Assembly: GCA_005883855.1 (NCBI GenBank)
Contig: VBAU01000035.1
Coordinates: 1-14,831, forward strand
Direction of reading: 5' to 3'
Origin: Bacteroidota bacterium
GTDB lineage: Bacteria; Bacteroidota; Bacteroidia; Chitinophagales; Chitinophagaceae
Length of the DNA: 14,831 nt
The notes beneath the pieces are model-generated. The model did not search any database and had not been told where the DNA came from. It was given only the letters and a program-made list of their open reading frames with translations. How positions within the stretch are numbered: the stretch's first letter is position 1; each line of letters begins with the position of its first letter. Made by a program: the position numbers and the translations under genes. Shown one piece after another: positions 6,879 through 14,755 of this stretch.

Positions 6879-7046
6879 ATGCGCCTTGACTTGATAGACA
6901 GTTACTGGATATTCGTGAAGCCAACCATTTTTGGGAAGGGTATTCCATTATTTAAAGATTTGGAAAGCAGAATAAAACTTCGACTCGTTGCCAGAAAGGA
7001 ATTTCCTAACGGCGAAATTGCAATGAACTACGTCGTGAACAGCTAA
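6879..7046 (+). pseudogene. RibD_C/dihydrofolate-reductase-family protein, C-terminal remnant
   Basis: A 55-codon frame from ATG 6879 reads MRLDLIDSYWIFVKPTIFGK then GIPLFKDLESRIKLRLV, matching the C-terminal strand-helix end of bacterial RibD_C/DHFR-like reductases (the LIDEYWLFVxPVxLGxGxPLF region and the final LxLxxxxxFxxGxxxxxY). The N-terminal two thirds, with the NADPH-binding part, are missing: the frame is closed by stops at 6831-6833 and 6804-6806, and nothing similar precedes it. A lone fragment could not be an active reductase, so I call it a 5'-truncated pseudogene. Its TAA overlaps the ATG of the acetyltransferase gene by one base (TAATG), a sign that the intact gene was once the upstream cistron of a coupled pair. 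Confidence 0.7.
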
Positions 7047-7555
7047 TGACGAAAGTTATGTTAGACAAGTGTACACCAGGCGACTTCAATGAAATTTATG
7101 ACATCATCAACGATGCTGCATTCGCTTATAAAAGTGTAATCCCGGACGATTGCTGGCACGAACCTTATATGTCGGAAAGAGAACTAAGGCTACAAATAGA
7201 AGAAGATGTTGAATTTTGGTGCTATAAAGAAGATGGTAAGATCATCGGGGTAATGGGCATCCAGGATAAAGGCGACGTTACCCTGATCAGGCATGCATAC
7301 GTCCGGACAACCGCGAGGAATAGAGGAATTGGCAGCAAGCTTCTTGCACACCTGGAAACATTCACGAATAAACCGATTCTTATAGGAACCTGGGCGGCGG
7401 CCGACTGGGCAATCCGGTTTTATCAAAAGCACGGATTTCGTTTGCTCTCCCCAGAACGGAAAAACAACATGCTTCTAAAATACTGGACAATTCCTCGACG
7501 CCAGCTTGAGACATCTGTTGTGCTGGCAAATCGTGACTGGCCTGGTGACCGCTAA
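7046..7555 (+). CDS. GNAT-family N-acetyltransferase
   Basis: 169 residues, the normal size for a single GNAT domain. The acetyl-CoA pyrophosphate loop R-N-R-G-I-G (91-96, RxxGxG) follows the strand LIRHAYVRTTA, and a YQKHGF motif (126-131) with the downstream strand RLLSPERKNNMLLKYW completes the fold. The protein would transfer an acetyl group from acetyl-CoA to an amine in the cytoplasm; the acceptor is unknown. Its ATG overlaps the stop of the truncated reductase fragment, so translation may still depend on reading through that remnant, and no separate ribosome binding site is evident. The gene converges on the LytTR regulator 89 bases further on. Confidence 0.85.
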   Translation: MTKVMLDKCTPGDFNEIYDIINDAAFAYKSVIPDDCWHEPYMSERELRLQIEEDVEFWCYKEDGKIIGVMGIQDKGDVTLIRHAYVRTTARNRGIGSKLLAHLETFTNKPILIGTWAAADWAIRFYQKHGFRLLSPERKNNMLLKYWTIPRRQLETSVVLANRDWPGDR

Positions 7556-7644
7556 CAGCATCCAACAGAATGATTCAATGAATCAGATGTCGGGGCATCA
7601 AGGAAAGATAAAGCGAGCCGCTGCTTGCATTGCTTCGCGGATAC

Positions 7645-8337
7645 TTATAGGTTCTTCAAAACCTCCCTGTAATCTCTCCCAACGGGGATGGATACTCCAT
7701 TCACTTCCACATCTTCAGCAGTATAAGAGTCAATCTTGCTCATTGAAACGATAAAGGAGCGGTGAATACGCTTGAACAAATTACCAGGCAAAAGGTTTTC
7801 AATTTCGTGTGTGCTCATTTTGGAGATCCATTGTTTTTTTGTTGTAACGATCTTGACGTATTCTCTCTGGCTTTCGATGTACAGTATTTCTGAAAACAGG
7901 ATCTTGACCTTCTTCTTTTGTACATTAAGGAAGATAAAATCTTTTGAGTCCTGCGCTTCAACCGGCATTTGTTTTTCTGTTTGCGTTCTTTTCACTTTAT
8001 TCACCGCAACCATAAACCGGTCAAATTCAAATGGCTTCAACAGGTAATCGGTTACGTTAAGGTTAAATCCTTCCACGGCATATTGATGATAAGCCGTTGT
8101 AATAATGATCGCGGGCGGCTGCGTCAGCGTTTTTAAAAATGCAAGGCCTTTCAATTTCGGCAAATGAATGTCCAGGAATATCAGGTCAGTTTCGTTTTGG
8201 CGAAGCCAGTCAGTAGCGAGAATAGCATCTTTAAATGCGCATTGCAGCTCCAGGAACGGCACCTGCGAAACATAATCCGATAACACCTTTACGGCCAGTG
8301 GCTCATCTTCTACTATTATGCATTTTATTTTCGACAT
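7645..8337 (-). CDS. LytTR-family DNA-binding response regulator
   Basis: 230 residues. An N-terminal receiver domain shows the acidic pair E10/D11, phospho-acceptor D56 in F-L-D-I-H-L-P, the switch threonine T80 and K101 in Y-L-L-K-P. A linker leads to a C-terminal LytTR DNA-binding domain (about 130-228) with the family pattern ILYIESQREYVKI, the LPGNLFKRIHRSFIVS segment and a final VPVGR-like SIPVGRDYREVL. The regulator would bind promoter direct repeats when phosphorylated by its partner kinase. The start is placed at ATG 8337 (MSKIKCIIVEDE) rather than at the in-frame TTG at 8346, because receiver domains normally begin a few residues before the first strand. The gene overlaps the kinase gene by 35 bases, which indicates translational coupling. 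Confidence 0.93.
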   Translation of the reverse strand: MSKIKCIIVEDEPLAVKVLSDYVSQVPFLELQCAFKDAILATDWLRQNETDLIFLDIHLPKLKGLAFLKTLTQPPAIIITTAYHQYAVEGFNLNVTDYLLKPFEFDRFMVAVNKVKRTQTEKQMPVEAQDSKDFIFLNVQKKKVKILFSEILYIESQREYVKIVTTKKQWISKMSTHEIENLLPGNLFKRIHRSFIVSMSKIDSYTAEDVEVNGVSIPVGRDYREVLKNL

Positions 8338-9385
8338 AGCTGGCAAGGTTAATTTTCAAAACAGCATTAAACACCGAATCAACATGCTGCACCGATAAAT
8401 TGTAATCCGTGTAAAGTAATTGCAGTTGTCGGCGCAAATTCGAAAGACCGATATTTTCTTTTGCGACTTGCTCCTCGCGGTTTTCTTCAGCAGAATTTCT
8501 TACGACAAAAATTAGCTGCCGGTTCCTGATGGATAAATGAATATCCACGAAGGGGTTGCCTCTCGTCTCCGACGCACCATGCTTGAACGCATTTTCAACC
8601 AATGGTATCAACAACAACGGTGGTAAGGATTGTTTCATGTGTTCCACATCGTAGTTGAAGTTAATACGAAGTGACTCATCATAACGCAACTTTTCGAGGG
8701 CAATGTAATCATTGACAATCTTTAACTCCTGGTCGACTGAGATAAATGCTCCGCCCGTTTCATACAACATGAACCTCAAAATTTTTGACAGCCGCAAAAT
8801 AGACTCAGGAGCAATATCAGACTTATCTCTCGCCAACGCATAAATATTGTTTAGCGTATTGAATAAAAAATGCGGGTTGGTTTGGGATCTCAAGTAGCTC
8901 AATTCAGCCACCTGCTTTTCGATGCGTAACTGCTGCTCCGCGTTTTTCAATTTTACATAATTGTAAATATGCCGGATACCGCCGAAGAAAAAAACCGAGG
9001 CCATGCTGAAAGCCATTTGTGTCTCAATATATTCTGCTCGCGTGACCGGTGGTCCCAAAGGCGCGTAAATAGATAATGCAACCCCTAGCAATCTCCACGC
9101 GTATAGGCCAAATGACCATATCATCATGAAAACCCAAAGCGTTGGAATAGCCAAAAGCACATTGTAAATGATGTATCGTCGTTTGCGGAGTACAAACGTA
9201 ACCGCATGCTCAAAAAATAAATAGTTGACGACGATAATGTAGACAGTCCGCCACAAATTATTCAAAAGAGTCTGCCCAAAAGCGGCCTTGAAGTTTGCCG
9301 TATCGTGCCACGACCAAAGCAACACATATGGTAATGCAACCCACAGGTAAAAAACAAACCGTTTTATTTCGAATAATTTTTTCAT
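8303..9385 (-). CDS. LytS-type sensor histidine kinase (His_kinase family)
   Basis: 360 residues. The N-terminal half holds about four hydrophobic segments (roughly 9-25, 46-66, 71-95 and 124-142) that form a membrane sensor module without a periplasmic domain of any size. A coiled-coil-like helix (146-166) leads to the HisKA_7TM/LytS-type core: the phospho-acceptor H172 in Q-T-N-P-H-F-L-F-N-T-L-N, the N-box P-L-V-E-N-A-F-K-H-G with N265, and a G-box N-I-G-L-S-N-L-R-R near 316-324. The kinase autophosphorylates on His172 and passes the phosphate to the overlapping LytTR regulator. The signal is unknown. It is divergent from a large outer-membrane receptor gene 291 bases away, a possible target of the pair. 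Confidence 0.93.
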   Translation of the reverse strand: MKKLFEIKRFVFYLWVALPYVLLWSWHDTANFKAAFGQTLLNNLWRTVYIIVVNYLFFEHAVTFVLRKRRYIIYNVLLAIPTLWVFMMIWSFGLYAWRLLGVALSIYAPLGPPVTRAEYIETQMAFSMASVFFFGGIRHIYNYVKLKNAEQQLRIEKQVAELSYLRSQTNPHFLFNTLNNIYALARDKSDIAPESILRLSKILRFMLYETGGAFISVDQELKIVNDYIALEKLRYDESLRINFNYDVEHMKQSLPPLLLIPLVENAFKHGASETRGNPFVDIHLSIRNRQLIFVVRNSAEENREEQVAKENIGLSNLRRQLQLLYTDYNLSVQHVDSVFNAVLKINLASYVENKMHNSRR

Positions 9386-9445
9386 GGTTCATTACGAAGA
9401 TCGGCAAATCTTTCGCTTCTCGTTTTTCGATCTATGGAATAGAGC

Positions 9446-9476
9446 TTAACGTAAACCAATCAGGCATCCGGGTCAA
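9446..9476 (-). promoter_or_regulatory. Possible promoter of the kinase-regulator operon
   Basis: Read on the minus strand, TTG (plus 9474-9476) and TACGTTAA (plus 9446-9453) are 20 bases apart, roughly the Bacteroidetes TTG-N19-21-TAnnTTTG pattern with two mismatches in the -7 box. It sits about 60 bases before the kinase start codon. The rest of the 291-base divergent region shows no strong structure or repeat. Confidence 0.3.
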
Positions 9477-9622
9477 TCAATGCGATATACAACATCTAAA
9501 ATGGACGATGAGCTCCCGCATTAATAAAACCGCTTTCAGTTGCCCCACATAAAAGTTCAGTTGTTTGTATACCATACCCCGCGGTTCATTGACCATGCGT
9601 TCCGCAAGCCCTGTTTGTGGTT

Positions 9623-9630
9623 TACTCTTG
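9623..9630 (+). promoter_or_regulatory. Possible -7 box of the outer-membrane receptor gene
   Basis: TACTCTTG matches TAnnTTTG at all but one defined position and lies 46 bases before the receptor start codon. The expected upstream TTG is not clear; a TTC lies 20 bases away. I treat it as a weak candidate. Confidence 0.25.
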
Positions 9631-9676
9631 CAGTGAAAATGAAAATGATTAAAACCCCACTCTAAAAATAAATGTT

Positions 9677-12118
9677 ATGAGACCAATCTTACTAATACTG
9701 CTGACTGCATTTAGCTTCTTTGCACAAGCCCAGCAGATAAACGGCTTCGCAAAAGATGAAAACGGAACTCCTCTTAACGGAGCCACGGTTAGCCTGATCA
9801 GGGATTCGTCCACGATTAAATTGTCCGTTACAAAATCAGATGGCTCCTATGATTTTTCAGGTGTTCGGCAAGGAAGCTACAAGGTGATGATAACTCACAT
9901 AGGTTATAAGCCCGTGTTTTCGACGAAGTTTTCTTTGACCACAACCGACGTGACCGTTCCTGAACTAAGAATGTCGAAGATGTCCGGCACCCTTAGCAAT
10001 GTGAATGTTGCGGCAAAAAGACCAATGGTAGAGGTCAAAGCTGATAAAATGGTTGTCAATGTGGAAGGTACCATCAATGCAGTTGGATCCAATGCGCTTG
10101 AACTTTTGCGCAAATCCCCTGGCGTGTCGCTCGACAAGGATGACAACATTAGCCTGGCAGGAAAGAATGGAGTGCAGATCTACATCGACAACAGGCAAAC
10201 TCCTTTGACGGGGCAGGATCTTTCCGCCTATCTCAAAACCCTGCAATCGTCCCAGATCGAATCCATCGAACTTATCACAAATCCTTCGGCAAAATATGAG
10301 GCCGCGGGCAATGCGGGGATCATCAATATCCGGTTGATAAAGAACAAAGCATTCGGAACAAATGGATCTGTCAACGCAGGATGGAATGTTGCCGAGCATG
10401 CCAGGTACAATGCAGGCGCGTCTCTGAATTACCGCAATAAAAATATCAATCTCTTTAGCACATATAGTTACAGTTACACACCCAATGAGCAACATTTCGA
10501 AATCAAAAGAACGCTGTTAGATAGCGTGTTCGATCAGAAGGGAACCATTTTTGATCTTCGCAAATCTCACAACTTCAAAATCGGCGCCGATTATTTCATC
10601 AACAAGAAGAATACAATCGGCATCATGGTAAATGGAATCTTTTCTGATCCCAATTCCACTGTTAATAGCAAGACTCTTATCTCCAACACAAAAGATAATG
10701 CTGTAGATCGCATTTTGGTGGCCGAAAATACCGCCACTATGAAAAGGGAAAACGTAAACACAAACCTCAATTACAACTACGTCGATCCAAAAGGGAAAAG
10801 CCTGACGGTGAATGCTGACCGCGGCAAGTACAATCTGCACAATGATCAGTTTCAACCCAATCATTATTATGACGCCTCTGGACAAACGGAGTTGAGCGGC
10901 TCGACGTATCATATCGTTTCGCCGGCGCAGATCGACATCAATTCGCTCAAAGCTGACTACGAACAAAATTTCCTTAAGGGAAAGCTCGGCCTCGGAGGGA
11001 AATCAGCTTGGATAAAAACCGACAATGATTTCCGCAGTTACAATGTAAATGGTTCAACAGAGGAGCTCGACAATGACCGCAGCAACCATTTTGTTTACAA
11101 AGAAAACATCAATGCAGGTTACGTGACTTACAACAGGCTATATAAAAAACTCGTCGTCCAACTCGGACTCCGGGTAGAGAATACAAATTCAGAAGGCGTA
11201 TCCAATGCGTTAAAATATGACGGAACAAATTATGCCCCGACCAGTTCTTCATTCAAAAGATCTTATACGGATCTGTTTCCAAATGGCTCAATCACGTTTA
11301 ATAAGAACCCGAAACAGCCGTGGACATTAAGTTATGGCCGTCGTATCGACAGGCCCGCTTACCAGGACCTGAACCCATTTGAATTCAAAATCGATGAATA
11401 TACTTACATGAAAGGCAATATCAATTTACGCCCGCAGTATACCAACACCCTCGGCGTTTCTCATATGACGAAATACAGAATGAGCGTAGCTCTTAATTAC
11501 AGTCATGTGAAAGACATGTTCGCGATGATCATCGATACAGCGGAAAAATCCAAATTGGCTGTATCGAAGAAAAATCTTGCTACGCAGGATGTGGCCAGTT
11601 TAAACCTTAGTTATCCTTTTCAATATAAATCTTACAGCTTGTTCACAAACCTCAGCGGCAACTATTCAAAATACAAAGCGGATTTTGGTCCCGGCCGTGA
11701 GGTAGACCTGGATGCCTTTGGCGTAAATGTCTTTGTTCAAAACAGTGTAAAGTTTGCAAAGACGTGGACGGCCGAATTAAGTGGTTTTTATAATTCGCCG
11801 ACCGTTTACATGGGAAATATCAAAGGAAAATCGATTTACAATGTTGATGCCGGATTATCCAAACAATTAATGAAAGGAAGAGCCACGGTAAAAACATCGG
11901 TGAGCGATATATTTCACAGCATGAAGTTCAGAGGGGAATCAAATATTGCAGGTCAAACGACAAACTTCAGTTTCAGCCAGCAGAGTCGCCAATTCAAGTT
12001 GAATCTCACCTATCGTTTCGGAAGTAACACCGTAAAAGCAGCAAGACAACGCGCAACCGGTGCCGAAGATGAATTAAAGCGGGTGCAGCAGGGCGGCGGT
12101 TTTATCGGCAACAATTAG
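9677..12118 (+). CDS. Outer-membrane beta-barrel receptor with carboxypeptidase-regulatory-like domain (TonB-dependent-receptor type)
   Basis: 813 residues. A signal peptide (1-18, AQA cleavage) is followed by a carboxypeptidase-D-regulatory-like domain (20-100, QINGFAKDENGTPLNGATVS), a plug-like domain (107-222) with LLRKSPGVSLDKDDNISLAG, the QIYIDNRQTPL segment and the signature NPSAKYEAAGNAGIINI, then a long beta-barrel of the OMP_b-brl_3 type to the C-terminus. The last strand FKLNLTYRFG is followed by a polar tail of about 30 residues (ATGAEDELKR, then GGGF), as is usual in this family. The protein sits in the outer membrane and probably imports or senses a ligand. It lacks a SusD partner, so it is not a SusCD pair. 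It is divergent from a LytS/LytTR two-component system and stands alone in its operon, except for the short lipoprotein remnant downstream. Confidence 0.9.
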   Translation: MRPILLILLTAFSFFAQAQQINGFAKDENGTPLNGATVSLIRDSSTIKLSVTKSDGSYDFSGVRQGSYKVMITHIGYKPVFSTKFSLTTTDVTVPELRMSKMSGTLSNVNVAAKRPMVEVKADKMVVNVEGTINAVGSNALELLRKSPGVSLDKDDNISLAGKNGVQIYIDNRQTPLTGQDLSAYLKTLQSSQIESIELITNPSAKYEAAGNAGIINIRLIKNKAFGTNGSVNAGWNVAEHARYNAGASLNYRNKNINLFSTYSYSYTPNEQHFEIKRTLLDSVFDQKGTIFDLRKSHNFKIGADYFINKKNTIGIMVNGIFSDPNSTVNSKTLISNTKDNAVDRILVAENTATMKRENVNTNLNYNYVDPKGKSLTVNADRGKYNLHNDQFQPNHYYDASGQTELSGSTYHIVSPAQIDINSLKADYEQNFLKGKLGLGGKSAWIKTDNDFRSYNVNGSTEELDNDRSNHFVYKENINAGYVTYNRLYKKLVVQLGLRVENTNSEGVSNALKYDGTNYAPTSSSFKRSYTDLFPNGSITFNKNPKQPWTLSYGRRIDRPAYQDLNPFEFKIDEYTYMKGNINLRPQYTNTLGVSHMTKYRMSVALNYSHVKDMFAMIIDTAEKSKLAVSKKNLATQDVASLNLSYPFQYKSYSLFTNLSGNYSKYKADFGPGREVDLDAFGVNVFVQNSVKFAKTWTAELSGFYNSPTVYMGNIKGKSIYNVDAGLSKQLMKGRATVKTSVSDIFHSMKFRGESNIAGQTTNFSFSQQSRQFKLNLTYRFGSNTVKAARQRATGAEDELKRVQQGGGFIGNN

Positions 12119-12167
12119 AGCAACTCTAAGCAACGTAACATCTATTCATCAAATAAAATCAACAATT

Positions 12168-12229
12168 ATGAAACACATCCTCCTTGCTGTCGCAGGTCTT
12201 TTAACCGCGCTTTTAGCTTGCCACTGTTG

Positions 12230-12230
<1 letters not shown>
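12168..12230 (+). pseudogene. Lipoprotein signal peptide remnant (20 codons)
   Basis: ATG 12168 opens a 20-codon frame ending in TGA, MKHILLAVAGLLTALLACHC: two positive-end residues, a hydrophobic core and a lipobox L-L-A-C. This is a complete type II signal peptide with almost nothing after the acylated cysteine. The stop falls exactly where the 7-bp repeat begins (12230), so the likely reading is a lipoprotein gene that lost its body when the repeat arose or expanded, or through deletion. It lies 49 bases after the outer-membrane receptor, suggesting a former small lipoprotein partner in the same operon. A functional 20-residue lipopeptide cannot be excluded. Confidence 0.45.
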
Positions 12231-12341
<111 letters not shown>

Positions 12342-12354
12342 AAACACTCAACCA

Positions 12355-13710
12355 ATGAAAAAAAGTTTAGTCATCCTCTTCGCCGTAGCAGCAACGGCAA
12401 TTCAATTGCAGGCGCAGGTAGAGCCTGGCGCGCGTAATTGGAAAACGTGGTTCATTTCCTCGGGCAAAGATTACCGGTTGAAAGCACCATCGGCTTACAA
12501 AGACGAAATTGCACAAGTCGTTTCAAAGCAGAAGGCACTTGATTCTGCGGCCTGGCAGCAGATCATTTACTGGAATGCGGGCGCACCGGGATATCGCTGG
12601 CAAACCATGATGACCGGTCTCTGGACGAGCGATGCTGGTCCCAATGGCGCTCTTGCAAATATGCTGTTAAGCGTAGGCATTTACGACGCTACGATTGCCG
12701 CCTGGGATACGAAGTACGCTTATAACCGTCCACGTCCCTATGCAGCGGATAGCCGAATAAAAATTTATGCGCCAAGATCAGAATCTCCTTCTTATCCGTG
12801 CGTGTACTCAGTTGCTGCTGGAGTTGCAACAACTGTCATTGCACATTTTTATCCATCAATGGCCGATTCTGTGAATCACATGGCACAACGATTGATGCAA
12901 TCGCGGATTGCAGCGGGGACTGCTTTCCCAAGCGATACACGTGCAGGTTTTGAATTGGGAAAAATCATCGCTGAAAAAGAGATCGAGTACACAAAAGATT
13001 TTGTGACCAAAACCCCCTGGGATGGAAAAACGCCTGAGGGTCCGGGACATTGGAAAGGAAAGTTTGCCATGCTTCCCATGGCGGGACATAACAAAACTGT
13101 TGTGCTCGATAGTGGCAGTCAATTTCGCCCCGGCCCACCTCCTGATTTTGCAAATGACATGGCTGAATTAAAAAATTATAAACAAACATTTGGTTCCATG
13201 TCTAACGCATTGTTTTATGCAAGCAACCTGTTCTGGGACGATTTGCTGAACAAAAAAATTTTTGAGTACAATCTTTATTTGAATCCGCCGAGGGCTGCGC
13301 GACTATACGCCATTACAGCTATCGGATATTACGATGGCTTTGTAGCCTGCTGGGACGCTAAGTACACATACTGGGGTATTCGCCCAAATCAATACGACAC
13401 CACCTTCCATTCGCTCGTGCCCACTCCTCCGTTCCCAGGGTATCCATCCGGTCACGCTGCGCTAAGTAGCCTTTCGGCAGAGTTGTATTCCTATTTCTTT
13501 CCTGCCGAACAAGCCTTTTTCCGGCAGAAAGCGAAAGACGTGGCAGAATCGCGTTTCCAGGCGGGAATTCATTTTCGCACGGACAACGAAGTGGCAGTAG
13601 TGCTTGGCAAAAAAGTAGCAGCGGCAGTAATTCAACGAGCAAGGATGGATGGTGCCGACGATGAACTAACAGCCGCAAAACGAAAAGCGGCAAGTGTCAA
13701 AAAGCAATGA
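12355..13710 (+). CDS. PAP2 / vanadium-dependent haloperoxidase-type protein, two homologous halves
   Basis: 451 residues with a signal peptide (1 to about 20, LQA cleavage), so periplasmic or secreted. The C-terminal half has the full acid-phosphatase/haloperoxidase active site: K336 and R343-P344 (K-x6-RP in AKYTYWGIRP), PSGH with H367, and S399-R400-x5-H406 (SRFQAGIH). These bind phosphate or vanadate. The N-terminal half (about 105-215) repeats the same architecture in degenerate form: K120-x6-R127-P128 is kept, but PSGH has become P-C-V-Y (148-151), and the final His is Ala190. The family covers haloperoxidases that oxidise halides with peroxide and related phosphatases; which activity applies is not clear. 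The start at ATG 12355 (MKKSLVILF) is chosen because the upstream in-frame codons, including an ATG at 12244, are translated heptamer repeat. Confidence 0.88.
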   Translation: MKKSLVILFAVAATAIQLQAQVEPGARNWKTWFISSGKDYRLKAPSAYKDEIAQVVSKQKALDSAAWQQIIYWNAGAPGYRWQTMMTGLWTSDAGPNGALANMLLSVGIYDATIAAWDTKYAYNRPRPYAADSRIKIYAPRSESPSYPCVYSVAAGVATTVIAHFYPSMADSVNHMAQRLMQSRIAAGTAFPSDTRAGFELGKIIAEKEIEYTKDFVTKTPWDGKTPEGPGHWKGKFAMLPMAGHNKTVVLDSGSQFRPGPPPDFANDMAELKNYKQTFGSMSNALFYASNLFWDDLLNKKIFEYNLYLNPPRAARLYAITAIGYYDGFVACWDAKYTYWGIRPNQYDTTFHSLVPTPPFPGYPSGHAALSSLSAELYSYFFPAEQAFFRQKAKDVAESRFQAGIHFRTDNEVAVVLGKKVAAAVIQRARMDGADDELTAAKRKAASVKKQ

Positions 13711-13871
13711 CACGATGTTCTTATACAAGTAACAATGTATGACGCGAGTCGTGCAAAAGAATGTTTTCTCAGTGCATTTATGCGATGTTACGGGGTCTTG
13801 TTTTTACCTGGCCCCCTTACATCTTCGCCGAACCTTATTAATATATTAAATGATCATTCAAAACCTTTGAC
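13711..13871. other. Intergenic region before the DUF4386 gene, with AT-rich palindromes
   Basis: No gene or clear terminator is seen. Two perfect palindromes lie just before the next start: TTAATATATTAA (13838-13849) and ATGATCAT (13850-13857). They might be a regulator site, but AT-rich palindromes arise easily by chance. Confidence 0.3.
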
Positions 13872-14633
13872 ATGAAAGACAGAATTGTCACGCTTAAAAA
13901 AACCGCACGACTTGCAGGACTGTTATATCTCCTTCTTGCAATCACAGCGATATATGGTTTTTTTTATGTGTCACCAAAGATCAGAGTGAGCGGCGATACG
14001 GTAGCCACCGCGAGAAACATGATAGCTCATGAATTATTATTTCGTTCGAGCATCGCCACCGATCTCATTTCTAATGTCCTCTTTGTTGCTGTGATATTGT
14101 TGTTGTACCGGTTGTTCAGGCAGGTAGATGAACACCTGGCAAAGCTCATGGCGGCATTAGTAGCTGTGGCAATCCCTGTAGCCCTTCTCGGAGGAGCGCT
14201 AAAGATAACCGCGCTGGGCATTATTAAAGGTGACATGGACTCATTTCAATCTATGCAAATGCAGCAGCTCGCAGAAACGTTTATCAGGCTTGGTAGCTAC
14301 AGTGGTCAAATCATAACGATATTCTGGGGGCTATGGCTTTTGCCACTCGGCCTGTTGGTTTATAGATCTGTTTTTATTCCACGGGTTCTTGGCATACTGT
14401 TAATCATTAATGGCTTCGGCTATATGGTCAGTAGCTTAACCTTTATACTCTTTCCCGAGTATCTTGCAAGTGTTTCCAAAATTACGTTTCCGACTTATTT
14501 TATAGGTGAAATTCCATTTATTTTTTGGCTCTTAATAGTTGGCGTTAGAGATCATCTTTCAATAACCATTATTGCGGAAACCGACACGCAAGTTGAATTA
14601 AAACGAGAAAGACAAGAGGAGCCAGTTCACTAA
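13872..14633 (+). CDS. DUF4386 family integral membrane protein
   Basis: 253 residues and strongly hydrophobic, with about six transmembrane helices (roughly 14-32, 60-82, 90-116, 143-164, 168-194 and 206-226). The N-terminal pattern KTARLAGLLYLLLAITAIYG, then YVSPKIRVSGDTVATARNM and HELLFRSSI, is the DUF4386 signature. The tail after residue 230 is charged and probably cytoplasmic. The function of the family is unknown to me; no catalytic motif is visible. It follows the haloperoxidase-type gene by 161 bases with no visible link, so it is probably a separate unit. Its ATG has no Shine-Dalgarno site. Confidence 0.85.
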   Translation: MKDRIVTLKKTARLAGLLYLLLAITAIYGFFYVSPKIRVSGDTVATARNMIAHELLFRSSIATDLISNVLFVAVILLLYRLFRQVDEHLAKLMAALVAVAIPVALLGGALKITALGIIKGDMDSFQSMQMQQLAETFIRLGSYSGQIITIFWGLWLLPLGLLVYRSVFIPRVLGILLIINGFGYMVSSLTFILFPEYLASVSKITFPTYFIGEIPFIFWLLIVGVRDHLSITIIAETDTQVELKRERQEEPVH

Positions 14634-14713
14634 TGCCTGGATTAAAGTAAAAAAATGAAGAACTGCATTTCGTTCAAAAATATGGTACGGGAAGAGTGTT
14701 GACAATGGCGTAA

Positions 14714-14755
14714 GCGGTCAGCGGTCAGCAATACGCGATGGCAATTGGCAATTTC
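14714..14755. repeat. Short heptamer-period stretch
   Basis: Two copies of GCGGTCA (14714-14727) are followed, still in 7-bp phase, by diverged units and then two CAAT-starting units (14742-14755, CAATTGG and CAATTTC). The GGTCA core is shared with the array at 12230. No gene is seen from 14634 to the window end. Confidence 0.55.

Noticed and set aside
6649..6879. 76-residue plus-strand open frame
   Set aside because: No motif, no sensible composition, and it lies in a decayed region next to a truncated gene.
9904..10966. Several minus-strand open frames of 60-176 residues
   Set aside because: All are antisense to the outer-membrane receptor, whose domains are continuous and clear on the plus strand.
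13790..13825. Rho-independent terminator after the haloperoxidase-type gene (GGGG...CCCC)
   Set aside because: The stem is only four perfect pairs with mismatches beyond and the T-run is in the loop, not after the stem.
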